From NCBI GenBank assembly GCA_021292105.1, contig CM037869.1, positions 2,885,001 through 2,949,000 on the forward strand: 64,000 nucleotides of DNA, written 5' to 3'. The position numbers were made by a program, and so were the translations under genes. The stretch comes from Anadara kagoshimensis. Lineage: Eukaryota; Mollusca; Bivalvia; Arcoida; Arcidae. Position 1 is the first letter of the stretch, and the number at the start of each line of letters is the position of its first letter. The notes under the pieces are model-generated. The model was not told the DNA's origin. It did no database searches and saw only the letters and a list, made by a program, of their open reading frames with translations. Shown one piece after another: positions 35,146 through 47,534 of this stretch.

Positions 35146-36791
35146 TACATTTCTTAAAATTTAAAACCCTGTTATTAAAACAAGACTTGCTATATACTTT
35201 GCCAACAGCTTGTGAACAACCTTTACGTCCCAATACAGTTGCTTAATGTAGGCAGGTTTTCCATGTACTTCATAAATAAAAACAACAACTGAATTATATT
35301 TTTACAATTTTTATGTGTTTTTTTTTTTTATTTCTTATGTACATTATTTATATCCCGTTTAGGATACAAAACAAATTTTATACGATCAAAATTCTCACCG
35401 TTTGATAAATGTAAATTCTATGATACGTGAAAAAATGCCTTTTGTTGTGATATTTCTATGTACAGGACTTAGTACTCAATACATTTGATAATAGTTTAAA
35501 TATTTAAAACACAGTTTGCTATAAAACTTATACTTTGAAAAATTAACTCTTTTTCAGTGTATCAAAAAAACGTCAAAAAATGTTCAACACTTTTCAATAT
35601 GGCTAATTTATATAATAATTATATGTATATATATATAGAGATAAATGACATTAAAGATATTTAATATGAAAACCACTGAACTTTTTATTAAAATTTTTAA
35701 ATCTCTCATACTTATATACCCAAACAATCACTGCTGGAAAGAAATTAGAATCATTTTTATGAAAAAAATCAGAAAAGATTGTAATTTCTTTACAGCACAA
35801 CAAAGATAACCCCTTAATAAGAAGTTCAAATTCTAAAAAGAGTTTATAAATATAAATTATCACTAAATAGCACTTTCAACATTTTTTTTTAATTTTTAAA
35901 CATAAATTCCTAGTCAATAGATATACAGTTTACAGCAAAAAGGAACTTTCCATACAGTGTTTGTTAACTTATGTCAGTCGGTAACACAATAGTTTTTGCC
36001 GAGTTTGGCACCAAGAACTTTGTCATAAAGTTCAAATGCTCATCGTATCAGAAACAATAAAAATTTAACATATATTTTTTGCTGTTTTTTTGTTTTAAAA
36101 AAACTTTATTAGTGCCAGTACCTTCAATTACAAAGCTCACAAGAATTAATAACAAACAATAAATATGTCTTATAAAAATTTCCTGCCAGCTTTTTCTTCT
36201 GGAGAACACAAAAAAAAATATTCGTAAAAAAATAAGTGTACTTTCTCTTGACATCATTATTTATTTTTTTATTTCAAAAATTCATCATCATCATAAGCCA
36301 ACACGTACAAACTCGGTGAGAATTACGGATCCATTTTTTAGCTGGACATCTGGAATGTATAATTAACCATTAGGCTCTCGGTCGCAACCTTATGTAACGA
36401 CTGCCTGCCTTTACGAAAAGATACAAAATATTATCCAAACACACTCATCAAAATGGAGGGCGTGATTTGTATCAAAATAAAATCTCAAACATTTTAACAG
36501 TGTGAAAATCTGGAATCATTGTTATTTATAATAAACAACTGTTTTAAAAATGGACATCGAAAAAACAAAAAAAAATTATCATGATTTTAAAAATAAGTGG
36601 TTTTTTGCCCCTAAAACCAGTATTGTTTTTAAACTTTGGTTTTGATGATATACCAAAATTTATTTAGGTGCTTTAGTTTATATGTAGTCATGACAACAAA
36701 GCTCTACTACTCTGTATTACTAATAAGGCAAGGTTGTTATGGAACTCTTCTATCACAGGCGGTAAAAAACTACTACAATGTCAGTTAGTGT

Positions 36792-36878
36792 CAAGCTCCG
36801 AAACAGTGTCTACCTTCTAGCTCCGTATGTCCCAAGGTCATAGGGGAGATAAGAATGTTGGTCGCTGTTCGGAGCTTG
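36792..36878. other. inverted repeat in presumed YAP 3' UTR, hairpin 1
   Basis: CAAGCTCCGAAACAG at 36792-36806 pairs with CTGTTCGGAGCTTG at 36865-36878 with one bulged base; the loop is about 58 bases. GC-richer than its surroundings. Confidence 0.6.
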
Positions 36879-37003
36879 AGTTAGTATCACAATAATTAAC
36901 AAAATACAATATTTGAGGATAAAATCATCATTATATAACAACAACTTTAGAAAGCACAGCCAGATTTTAGAATGAGATCGAAAAACATTGTATGCTTATA
37001 TCT

Positions 37004-37137
37004 GGACTTTCACTTCTGAAGTGTTGTTGATTGCCATGGACAACATGCAACTTTTCTTGGACATCATTCAAACTGACATCATGTGTCAACGTAGATGTTT
37101 TGTCTATGACAAATATGTCCATCAGAAGTGAAAGTCC
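37004..37137. other. inverted repeat in presumed YAP 3' UTR, hairpin 2
   Basis: A perfect 16-bp stem, GGACTTTCACTTCTGA at 37004-37019 with TCAGAAGTGAAAGTCC at 37122-37137. About 100 bases lie between the arms. Confidence 0.7.
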
Positions 37138-37151
37138 CATAACGCAAAATG

Positions 37152-37217
37152 TTTCCCCAGTTCAATAACTTTGTCAGTATTCAATTTCCCCAGTTTAATA
37201 ACTTTGTCAGTATTCAG
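37152..37217 (+). repeat. 33-bp tandem duplication
   Basis: TTTCCCCAGTTCAATAACTT and following bases occur twice with one base change, just beyond the second inverted repeat. Confidence 0.9.
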
Positions 37218-38814
37218 TAAGTTTTTTGTTGTTTAAGAAAAGCTGAATATATGGACCTTTCTTAAAAGGCTCTTAAATCATCAGAGACATTATTTACAAT
37301 ATTTATGTTGTATCTTAAAATATTTGGAGTAGAATAGGCACAAAATTATCTGACAAAAATTTACATAGTTGTCAAAATTAACTGTGAAACCAGATTACCA
37401 TATTATAAACAATCTATTTATTCCTTTATATTCTTTTTAAAATATATTCAAATAGTGAACAAGAAAGAGACTTTCAAAACAAGAAAAATTTAACCACACT
37501 CTCAAAATCTCTAACCCTATATTAAAAATATACACATTAAACAATCTCATGCTTATATTGAAAATCCACGCCATTAATAAACTGCCTTCTACAACCAATG
37601 AAAAATGGTTTTAATTAATTATTATTATTTATAATTAATAATGATTATAAGAGGTAGTTAACATAGCAACCAAACAATATAATGTTGGATATATAGCTAT
37701 GTATAATTTTTTTGGTTTAAATAATTTTTTTCTTTTGTGATTTCTAAATAATCCCGTACTAAAACTGTAAAATGTGTGATTTTAATAACAGAACCTTTTT
37801 TATCACCTATATACGATTTCTTTCTTTTTAAATAAATATCCAGTACATATATAAATAAACACATTGCATAGTTTATTTAAAATATTATTCATTATTATTA
37901 ACATTATATATGATGTATCTCTGACACCTATACACCTACATCTCTGGTCTGTAGAGGGGCGGTATTTTGTAGATTTTCTGTGCACTTGTATCCAGACAGA
38001 TGTATCTATATGTCAACATTTACTTGCCAAAAGTCAGCATTTTGATTATTTAAATTAAATTGAATTCCAGTAACATATATTTTAAGATTAAATGATTTAA
38101 AATTTTAACAAGTCGAATTCCAATTAAACATATATTTTGAGAAAAAAAGGTCTAGAAAAATATTTTCCAAAGATTGACCAATAAAGATGGCAATGAAACC
38201 GCGTTCAAACGTATGCTGCCTGCCACTCGTCACTTACAGTGGTGGCCATTTCTTTTACAATCAAGTTGACACAACTGGTTCTTTAACATCACATATTTCT
38301 CCAACTCTTGTCCAAGTCCAGCTTGAACAACTAAGACAATACCTCAGTCAGTATTAGCTTTATGAACCAGCAGGTACCAATTACCAGTACAATGTATATT
38401 ATCGGGGTTAGATCTGAATACTTTTAGCAAGTAAATACAGAAATATAAACATCCAGTCCTTGACAAGGAAAACCAGTTAGTGTTATTATAATTCTCTTTT
38501 TAATAAATCATGCAAAAAAAGATTAAAAATACATCATCATTCCTATAAAGTAGAAAAGCAGTTTTGCTTAATAAATTTATAATAATTATAACAAAAAATA
38601 AACTTCAATATCCTTCAAAGACGAAAGACTTGTCGTGTTCAGTAGGAAAAATAAAACTAAAAATCGCAAAACTACTTTCTACATTTTTGCAATTCCAAAT
38701 AAAACAGGTAAACAGTAATAATAATTAACAACTATGAAAGAACTTCTTTTGATTCCTTTTTTCTCTTCTCTGAAATAAGGGTAGGACCGGACCCAGTAAC
38801 CAAGTACTCTGAAG

Positions 38815-39017
38815 CCCAAAATTAGATCACAGTACCTCTAACCACCTAGGTTTGAATCCCACTTGGGCCAATTTTAGTGCATACAGTTTGTCAGTTCGTT
38901 TGCCAAAGGTTGGTGGTTTTCAATGGGCACTCTGGTTTCTTCCAACATCTTGAACATGTCCATCTTGACATAAGAGAAAGAATATTTACTGGGGCAGAAA
39001 ACAACATTACTACACTC
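38815..39017 (+). mobile_element. SINE family B copy
   Basis: CCTAGGTTTGAATCCCACTT, AAAGGTTGGTGGTTTTCAAT, and AGAATATTTACTGGGGCAGA. It lies 1.7-1.9 kb downstream of the YAP stop, so it may be inside a long YAP 3' UTR on the opposite strand. Confidence 0.75.
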
Positions 39018-40726
39018 CACCAACAAGCGTTACCGAATGGAAACTGTCCTAACTAATATCAACTTTGAAATTGTTACAAACATGACAAATTTGAAAAGTA
39101 CAAAATCCTGAGGGATTATGTAACAAGTTTGAAAATAAACCAGTTGCTTGGAATCTAAACTAAAATTTTTAAAGCTCTCACTTTGTGCTTAGAATGACAC
39201 AGAAAAACTTAACACCATGATCTTGTAGCTGGGAAACAACATGTTGTCATGGTAACCAAATATATGACATTTACAACCTTTATAATTACAAAAATATATC
39301 ATGGCAGTGATAGTTTATTTCACAACATTGTAAATATAATGATGATTAAAAATAAATGCCTTTATTTTTCACAACTCCTGTAAAAACTAAACAAGGACGA
39401 AAAAACTTATTTATCGGGAAGAGAAAAATAAACCAGAAGAAGTTCCTTACGACACATATCATCCGGGATAGGTTAGGTTTACGCCTGAATGTTATCGTCA
39501 TCTATGGCCTTAATATATGATATGAAACTAAATATGTACACTCAGCCATGCAATGCACCCTTAAAGGATAAAATATCTAGATGAGGTTCACCTCTTTACA
39601 ACACAATTCCATACCTCCAGTGATTTTTTTTATGTTTCAATTCAAGATTATCTTAAAGATACTAAACTTCTAGTAATTTTTGGATTTTTAAAATTTGGTT
39701 TCCAATAATGCTAAATGCCTTGATCAATATTAAACAGAATCGTATCACTAACTGGGATCAGATTCCTGGAAGCCAAAATCACCATTTTCAAAAAGTTGTG
39801 GAAAAATATTTTAAAAATAACTATGTTTTTAAATATTTTGAAATTTGACTACCAATGATTTTAAATTCTTGAAAATTATTATTAAAAAAGGTATTTAAAC
39901 AAGAGTATCACTGTTATCTTAATTCCGTTTGGAACCAATTCAATTGTGCAATGGATGCAGTTATAAATGTTGATTTAAAAGTTTCAGTGTGAATACTTTT
40001 AGTTCTGGAAACATACTGGACATCGCGTAGCAAATTGGTGAACCTCATTAATCAAATATTACTAATATCTTCAATATTATAGGACAGATGGACAATCGAA
40101 AAATGTTATGTAGTAACATCTACACTACATGTCAATATTACTTCAGGGAAAACAAACTGGCTTGGTTAGTTAGTTAGGTCAGCACCTTTCACTAAATGTT
40201 GTACGATTTCTCTATGAACAATGAAAATAAAGTCGTAACAGTTCACACATTAAAACCTGGGGCATATAAGAATAATAATAATAACATAACTTATTTCAAT
40301 AATGAGTCAACTAAATGAAAAATAAATGATAAAACGATGAATAAAATGACGACCATGAAGTGAAAACTCTCTATCTTACACAGAATACAAAATATAAAAA
40401 TTTTTTCATATCTTTTCATAATTTTCCCCGATATTCTATAAAAAATTTTCTATTGGAAAAATAACTCTTTATTTATCATTAATGAATGAAAAAAACTTTT
40501 GAATTGATGATGAAACAATGATTCCATTTCTTTAATATTTTCCCAGTGAAATGATTCTTCCACCAGATATTGTTTATGTATCACCTGGTAACATGGAATA
40601 GTAGTCACATGATCAACAAGATGGACGACGGATTATTTCCTGTTTACTACCACAGTGGAGTGGTAGTAACATATATATGTATATAAATGAAATTTGATCT
40701 TTTATATTCACACTTATTATTTGTTC

Positions 40727-40810
40727 TCACAACCATGTTAATAAATTGTCCATCTTGTTTGAGTTTAACACGTTTTCCATATCATTTAACAGTTCATTGC
40801 TGATGTCCTC
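40727..40810 (-). CDS. YAP1: YAP last coding exon with PDZ-binding end
   Basis: Encodes [20 protein letters not shown], then DNLLTWL and TGA (40729-40727). The C-terminal TWL is the class I PDZ-binding motif of YAP. The ILNDMESVL helix of vertebrates appears here as LLNDMENVL. Confidence 0.96.
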   Translation of the reverse strand, partial: EDISNELLNDMENVLNSNKMDNLLTWL

Positions 40811-43800
40811 CTGAAAAAATAAATAAACAATAATTTGTTAAAATAACTAAATAAACAATAATTTGATAAAATAACTAAATAAACAATAATTTGTTAAAAA
40901 TAAATTAATAAACAATAACTTGTTAAAACATTTTTATATACATGTAAATTAAATATTGAATATTATTCGGAAGGGTCACTAGCAATTACAACTAATCTCG
41001 ACAAATTCCATTTGACTAGGGATGTTTGACTATAAACTGTTTGACATTTCAATCAGGATAATTTTACTGTCAAAATGATCTTATGGCTAACATTTTAAAT
41101 CTTGATATCCCAGAACTGACCACCTCAATATAAGCAATAGAATCTTAAATGGGGCATAAAAACTTATAGTCAGTTGGCTAAACTACACTTGTATTATGTT
41201 TTGCATCTGTCTATAGATTGCACTTGTGAAATGACACTCCATAAACTGAATGTTAATTTGATGTCTCCTCCCCCCTCCACCTAAACAATCCCCAACCATA
41301 AGCATGGTCAAAATATGAATAGTCAATGGAAAATCTACAAATCTACTTCAGTCCAGCCAAAGATTGTTCAACTTTAGTTCCATGAAAATCTGTTAAAGTG
41401 GAGGACGAATTACTCAGTCTGGCAAATGAAATGGAGTAAAATGATTATCATCTCCTGTCCATACTAGAGCTCAATACTACAATAGGTTTCTCGGATGAGG
41501 CTCAAAACCGAGGTCAAGTGTCTCGGTGCACTCTAAAGACACCCCTGTAGAGTTTGAAACAGAGGAGGCCACTCGGAGGAAGCTTACAGCTACAAGAGAT
41601 TGAAACAGACTGAGCAAAGTAAGAAACACTGTATATGTATGCCCCTCAAACACCTTGTTGGAGGGGAGGAGAATAATAACAACCCCATTACTTCACTCCT
41701 TCAGTGATACACACCTGTAAACTTGGCACTAAATCCTCACTATCCATGTTACTGGTTTCATCACTTGTTATGTTTCCAATGTCCATATTATTAAAGTCCC
41801 CTTGTCTGTGTCCTACAATAAACATTTAACATGTATCATTGTACAATGTAGTTTTATTTAGAAACTAAGACATTTTTTCATGGTTTTTGTACAGTATAAA
41901 GGCACAAGGAGTTGGTTAAACTGTCAAAGGTGTAATAAGTTTCCTCAACAGTAACATAACTTCAACAATTCTGGCATTTTGTTACCTATGGGTGGCGAAA
42001 TCCATATATACCTGAAATATACTAGACTGGGATGTAAAACCCCATTAAATCAATCAGTCAACCATAACTGACAACCTCAATACAGTGAAAGAATCTTGAC
42101 TGGGGTCCAGTGACCTTCAAAAACTACCTTCTCTCTGATATTTTTGGTAAGTTTACTCTTTTTTCATGCATTGGGAAAACTGAAGAACATGTGACTGAAA
42201 TAAATAACCAACTGCATTATGGCATGCTTGCAGTGGCTAGGATTCTCATTACAAAGATGTTATATCATGCTAATATCTAAACTTTTTGAGGTCTGACAGA
42301 TATACCAAACAATATAATTTCTGTAAATGGTTTACTTGTATATCACCATTGTTTAGAGAATTTTAGTGGTAAATTTGGAATATTATCACCACTTATGAAA
42401 GTATGAAATATGTGACATGTTTTAAGAACAAATTCAGCCATCAACATCTTGCTAACACATGGCTACTGCCTGTCTAGCTGGCCATGTATGTATACCTCCT
42501 CCATCTTGAGTATCCATTTCATCAACGTTACTCAGGAAATCTTCAGGAGTTCTAGGTAAACTATAGCTGGTCCCCGATCCCATACCACCTACAACAGAAT
42601 TCAAACACAAACATCTTTTATTACACTTGTACATAGGTTGACAAAAATAAAGTGATGCACTGTTTATAAACATCGGTGAGTCTAAACAACGTATACAGGT
42701 AATAAGAAAATAGCATGGCATCATTTGTATATAATCACACCTTCTCACGCTTTATTTGTTATAATCACACAAATTCTAAATCCCAAATTTTATCAAAATT
42801 ATCGAAAATGGCAATAAATGTTTTTCATAATTTAATATAGTAATCTCTCATAACTTCATCAAAAGCAGAGTTAGTCTTTTGAGACAAATACCATGTCTCC
42901 ATTTCCAAGTTGTAATTACTAAGACTTAACCTTGTGAATATGACCTTTGACATATGCACCTAAATTTTGCATACAATGTTGTCTCAGGTTGTTTTACTTT
43001 TGTGCCAAGTTTGATCAAAATCTATCCATAGACATAGCAGACATGGAGTGGACACAACATTGACGTATCGCTGGCCATGCTTTTTATGTTCCGACACTGG
43101 CCGCCATTACGGCAACAAAGCAGCGTCACAGCAACTAATGACATACTAGTGTCAGTGACGTCAGTAAATGGAAGAATTCAGGGCAAGTTTTCATTCTTTT
43201 TGCATGTAAATCAAGTATACCAGCCCTTTGTTGGAACGTTGTGGGCATGGCCAGTGATCCGTCAATTTGGACATACAGCTAGACTGAGAGTCATTCTCCT
43301 TAAATTCTGTTGCAGGGATATTATCTTTTTAATTTGTTATATTTTTATCTACATACCCACTCCACTATCTGTGCTTTCTTGTCTCGTATGATCTGAAGTA
43401 TTAGTTTGACCAAGGAAAGGATCTGTGACAGATGTCATTTCATTGGCTTGTGAGATAGCAATGTCTTGTGAGGTTGTCTCCCCTTGTTGCTGCTGCTTAA
43501 GTTGCTGCTGTTGCTGCATCTGAAGTCTTAATAACATCTCCTTAAAGAAGACAAACATTTCTATAATTAATGACAAATATGATATGGGAGATAATTTTAT
43601 AATTAATGAAAAGGGAGACAATTCTCTAATCAATGTTTCCCATTCTGATAGCAACTTTGTCATTTGTTACTTACTTTTAAGAAACTCTTTTTAATTAAAA
43701 AGTAAATTATTTTAACAAATCTTGGAAAAAATATATATATGCACAAATTTTGGAATATTGGTTAATAATAATTTTAAAATGCGGAAGGGGGGGGGTTTCT

Positions 43801-45033
43801 ATATTTGATGACTAAGTATTGGCAATAACAGAATAATAACAAGTGAATTTAAAATACAACTAAACAAATCTGAAAATTTTAAAATTAAAGATTCCTTTTC
43901 AAAGTTATGTGTTTCTGAATGCATTTTAGCAGGTTTTAAGCCAAATAACTATCATAAGATCTGAGTTATGGACACCATACACAATTGAAAGTTGGAAACC
44001 AATATGGTAAAAAAGAACTAGGTCAAACAAACCTGTCGTGCTATTTCTTCTTGTCTCTTCCGCAGCCTTTCTTTTTCTAATTGTAACTGAGTATATTGTA
44101 AATTAGCTTGATTTCTATTTTGTCCCTGACCTTGACCTTGGCCTTGACCTGGTGGACTGTTGACTTGAGGAGACATCTGTCGCTGACCCTGACCTTGACC
44201 TTGTTGGCAAGTATTTTGACTCTGTAGTCTTTGTTGCTGTTGAAGTCGTACTGCAAAGATAATGAAAGTAAATTTATTTCAAAAACTTTTTAAAACTTGA
44301 TTAAAAGAAAATATCAATTTAGACAACCAAAGACTTCGGTTGGTTTCTATAAAACATTGCATAATAACAACATGATTACAAGATCCACAATGCATTTATA
44401 AAATCTTTGGACTTTAAAAAGTATGTAGTCATTCAAAGATAATAACTTCTAAATTATGCAAAATAGAGTTACAGTTCTTGTATAGTGCAATACTCCTTAT
44501 TGAGATCTATCTAGCAAAGCATATTGATACCTCATGAAATTTTTGTCTCACAATGGCCAAAACTGTAATAAAGAAAACTCCAAAATCCTGTTGTAAAAGC
44601 TGAATTTTCTAACTGGCAAAATGATAGTGATAATAATATTTTAAATTGTGAATCGAGCAGAATATTCATCCAAAAAGGACCCAGTGATAAGCCTGAAGTT
44701 GGTCTTTCCCTATTTGTACCTGTAGCTAGTAGCCTTCATGATATAAGGCCATTTTAATCTTATGCCGCTGAATGGATATATTTGATCATGATTGATCAAG
44801 AATTATACTTACAAATTCGTGGATCGTACCAACTCGTGGTTCGTTCCATATGATTTATATAATACACATCTCCCTCAGGTGTAATGGCTTGTTCCCAGCC
44901 CGGTGGTAAGGGACCCAGGTTCTGTGAGGATGCATTTGGCGACTGTTGGGAGCCAGGTTGGGGGTTACCGGCAATTGCACTAGGACTACTGGTTTTACGT
45001 GGGTCTACCCACTGTGTTGTTTGTGTTAGATGA
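40727..45033 (-). CDS. YAP1: YAP/Yorkie transcriptional co-activator (5'-partial, last six exons)
   Basis: Nuclear effector of the Hippo pathway: it binds TEAD/Scalloped factors, and LATS/Warts phosphorylation restrains it. Exons (minus strand order): 45033-44813, 44250-44033, 43540-43357, 42588-42496, 41812-41715, 40810-40727, all with GT-AG sites and matching phases; about 298 residues. Order of parts: C-terminal half of WW1, linker, WW2, Q/G-rich stretch, charged coiled coil, HTRQES LATS-type site followed by [15 protein letters not shown], acidic VPSLQ activation region, and C-terminal LLTWL* (PDZ-binding). The coiled coil and TWL end favour YAP over unrelated WW proteins. The TEAD-binding N-terminus and first half of WW1 were not found up to base 64000 and must lie beyond it or in exons I could not recognise. 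TAZ is a vertebrate duplicate, so YAP1 is used here. Confidence 0.95.
41715..41812 (-). CDS. YAP1: YAP exon: acidic activation region
   Basis: Encodes [20 protein letters not shown], then [13 protein letters not shown]. The final VPSLQ matches the MPSLQ of vertebrate YAP. Acidic and Ser/Thr-rich as expected of a transactivation domain. Acceptor TTGTAG, donor GTGTGT. Confidence 0.93.
42496..42588 (-). CDS. YAP1: YAP exon: [12 protein letters not shown] motif
   Basis: Encodes [20 protein letters not shown], then [10 protein letters not shown]. Human YAP has [20 protein letters not shown] at this place. 93 nt with both end codons split, so it could be skipped without shifting frame. Confidence 0.95.
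43061..43264 (+). mobile_element. 204-bp MITE with 35-40 bp inverted ends, copy 2
   Basis: Second copy of the element at 7865-8066. Ends TGACGTATCGCTGGCCATGC and the complement of TGACGGATCACTGGCCATGC. It sits in a YAP intron about 90 bp from the donor of the exon 43357-43540. An open frame across it is an accident. Confidence 0.85.
43357..43540 (-). CDS. YAP1: YAP exon: polyQ helix and LATS phosphodegron site
   Basis: Continues the helix as [19 protein letters not shown]. Then come [11 protein letters not shown] and [18 protein letters not shown] fits the LATS consensus HxRxxS, equivalent to human YAP Ser397, and DSG just after it matches the CK1/beta-TrCP degron. This predicts phosphorylation-driven turnover. 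The donor is GTATGT; the last Gly codon is split. Confidence 0.95.
44033..44250 (-). CDS. YAP1: YAP exon: Q/G-rich linker and start of coiled coil
   Basis: Encodes [10 protein letters not shown], then a low-complexity stretch of repeated Gly-Gln (GQGQGQ types, flanking [11 protein letters not shown]). A charged helix follows: [18 protein letters not shown], matching the YAP coiled coil that begins with [13 protein letters not shown] sequence. The repeated GGTCAAGGT codons look like a slipped microsatellite, so length may vary among alleles. Confidence 0.94.
44813..45033 (-). CDS. YAP1: YAP exon: end of WW1, linker, full WW2
   Basis: Starts in the middle of a codon (split Asn) and reads [13 protein letters not shown], the second Trp and Pro of WW1. 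A Ser/Pro/Gln linker follows, then WW2: [34 protein letters not shown]. Both WW2 tryptophans and the YYIN core are intact, so PPxY binding should be kept. A two-WW YAP is the ancestral form. The donor GTAAGT leaves one base of a Leu codon. Confidence 0.96.
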
Positions 45034-45597
45034 CTGCAAATATAAAACATAATAATAAGTATACCATAACATAAATTTGACAATACAGTAAAACTTGTTA
45101 CACCAACCACCTCTATATGAAATCCAACTGTACCTTTGTTTTAAACATTATATCAAATATCAACCTTTGACTTTCAACTCACCAAACATAAAAATAACCC
45201 TCTGTCATTCATAAGGTAACAGGGTTATTTTAATATAAGCGAGTTGGTATCAAAAGATACATGTTCAATCCACTGCTGTGGGCGAAAAAATATATAGTAA
45301 ATTATCAAGTTGTCTATATATGTAAATTATTTTTAAAGACCAAATATCTTGACAAGCTCAAGACTGGAATTACATACATAGTAATGTACTGTGTCTCACA
45401 GGTCTTTTAGGCTAGATGTCATGATATTTTATCTTTGTATGTTTTATGACATGTGACATGTTAATTAAATAAATATATATAATATACAATAGTATATAAA
45501 TGTACATGATTTGAAGACAAGTGCCTATCCAGTAAGGGTAATCCCATCAAGGCTGGAATTACATACACAACAACATATTCTTCATCAACCTTTATTT

Positions 45598-45898
45598 ATA
45601 CACATCCCTTAGTTAAAGTCTGTCCTGAGCCATTAGGCCCATCAGGCCGGAGCTTATCCCGGTTTCGGTGGTGTTAAGCAACTGAGAGTACAAGACTCTC
45701 CCCTGAATTGGACGCCGGTCCATCTCAGGGTTAATCCCCAGCATTTTTGCTGGTACTCATTTATTTTTCAGTGAACTGGAACAACGTGAAATTAAGTGTC
45801 TTGCTCAAGAACACAACACATTGCCCGGTCCAGGGATCGAACCCACGACCTTCGAATCATAAGTCCAACACCTTAACCACTAGGCCACGCACTTCCCT
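45598..45898 (-). mobile_element. tRNA-derived SINE (family D), intact-looking
   Basis: On the complement: GCGTGGCCTAGTGGTTAAGG (A box), GTGGGTTCGATCCCTGGACC (B box), TCTTGAGCAAGACACTTAAT, then a GC-richer body with GGACCGGCGTCCAATTCAGG. The head is close to a real tRNA and the element is much less decayed than its surroundings, so it is probably young. Flanking CCCATCA-GGCTGGAA-type sequences at about 45541 and 45910 are direct repeats. YAP intron. Confidence 0.88.
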
Positions 45899-47534
45899 AC
45901 TCATTGAGAATGAGCCCATCATGGCTGGAACTACATCATCAACTTTAGTTTATACATGATACTAGACTTTCTTAATACAAAATTTTGTTTTGTTTTGTTT
46001 TTATCTTATATCATTTCAAAAATTCAAAATAAATCTAGATTCAATTTTGAATTGTTTTATATATACATGTATCAACAAACTTCAGTAAAATTAAAATCAA
46101 ATGGGTCAAATTTCAATTCAAATATTGAAGTGTTTTAAAATTTTTAAATTTCTTGAATGAAACATTTTAAATTCCTTCTAGTTGACTCAGTCTGATAATA
46201 GTGAGTTTAAAGGCTGCATGCTTGACCCAGAATCCTTGGTTGAACAGGAAATTGCACATTTTTTACTACCAAATCTGTATTCTATTTAAATAGGATACTA
46301 GTAAACTGTTTTGATATTCCATTAGTCATCAAAAATTTACACAAAATTACCTGACATCGCATAGCTTAATATCTGAATATTTGAACTACTTTTATTTTAC
46401 TTTGTAAATTTTAAAATCAGTTTTGTTACGTGACTTATTAATTCAACTTCTTTACTGTATTCAAAATAAAAACATAAATTGTATCATGTTTTAATTACAA
46501 TGGAATGTGCACAGGCCATTTGTATGTAGTCTTCAATCTAGAATGGGCCCTTGGACCAATGGACTATTGGTCCAAAAATAATATTATATATTAATATATT
46601 CAGTCTAAGTTATCTGGTCAAGATCTCTTTCTCATTCACAGTTTACTTCATCCTCCAAGAACAGACTACCTTGATAAACGTGAAAGAATTTTGACTGGGA
46701 CATTAAAGACCCTTTTATTACACTGCTCCATTCTTTACCTATAGATGGTTCTTGGGCTTGGCCTTAGTAAAAAAAAATATTCATATATCCTAGGTCAATG
46801 TTTCCTTTTTACTTATATTGTTTTTTTTCAAAAGAAATATATATAGTTCAATGTCCTCAATGCATTGATGATCAAAATGGAGATCTAAAACATCTTCATT
46901 TGAAGAAAAGGGGGACAATAAGATAACACGTAATGATTATATCAAAAACAGACATGAAACAAAATAAATAAGATTTTCCACTTTTTGAACACAAAACAAT
47001 TTTAATAGAGGGGAAAATGGGTTAAACAACTTTACAGAGATAGAAGTTATATCAAAAAACGATTTTCCACTATTTGATTTACAAGACAATTGATGAGTAC
47101 CATACAAACAATGACTAGATTATTTGTTATAACTTGATCTTCTCTAAGTCTTTTGTACCTCAAGTACTACTCTAGAGTATAGTGTTACCCCTAAGTACTA
47201 TTTGTGTGTAGTATTATTAATACTTGACAAGCTAACTGTGAGAAAGTTAGAGTTTTCTTTCTCTTTGGCCTTTAGACCTGAATGACCCCAGACTTTTTTC
47301 TCATGGTTATACCTAGATGGCTTATTTGTATGCTCATTTAACTGTAAAAGTGGAATTTAGACAAGACTTTCTCACAATTAAATGTCCCGTCTCAATACCT
47401 CAGATGTTAACAAACAATAAGAAATGTTTTAAACAGATAACATCACTTAGTAAACTTTATTTACTTTTATTTATGCAGGTATTTTATGGACACAATATTA
47501 CTGCATCTCTGTTGATATTTTTGGAGCCGACTGA

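Larger units (their letters stand above)
29040..40726. other. convergent intergenic region with both 3' UTRs
   Basis: No coding region was found between the two stop codons. AT-rich, with MITEs (29171-29582, 30479-30651), a family G copy and SINE fragments in the first half. From about 35.2 to 40.7 kb recognisable repeats are few apart from one SINE, which fits a long YAP 3' UTR transcribed leftwards. Poly(A) positions cannot be set from sequence; a TTTATT (AATAAA on the minus strand) lies at 40468-40473 and many others follow. Confidence 0.6.

Noticed and set aside
29040..40726. A third gene between UGGT and YAP
   Set aside because: Open frames here are short, AT-driven or inside repeats, with no recognisable domain and no chain of consistent splice sites.
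44796..45110. Reading the WW-domain exon as one unspliced frame
   Set aside because: A consensus acceptor at 45034 and donor at 44812 fit the WW1 codon split; the flanking residues match no YAP protein.
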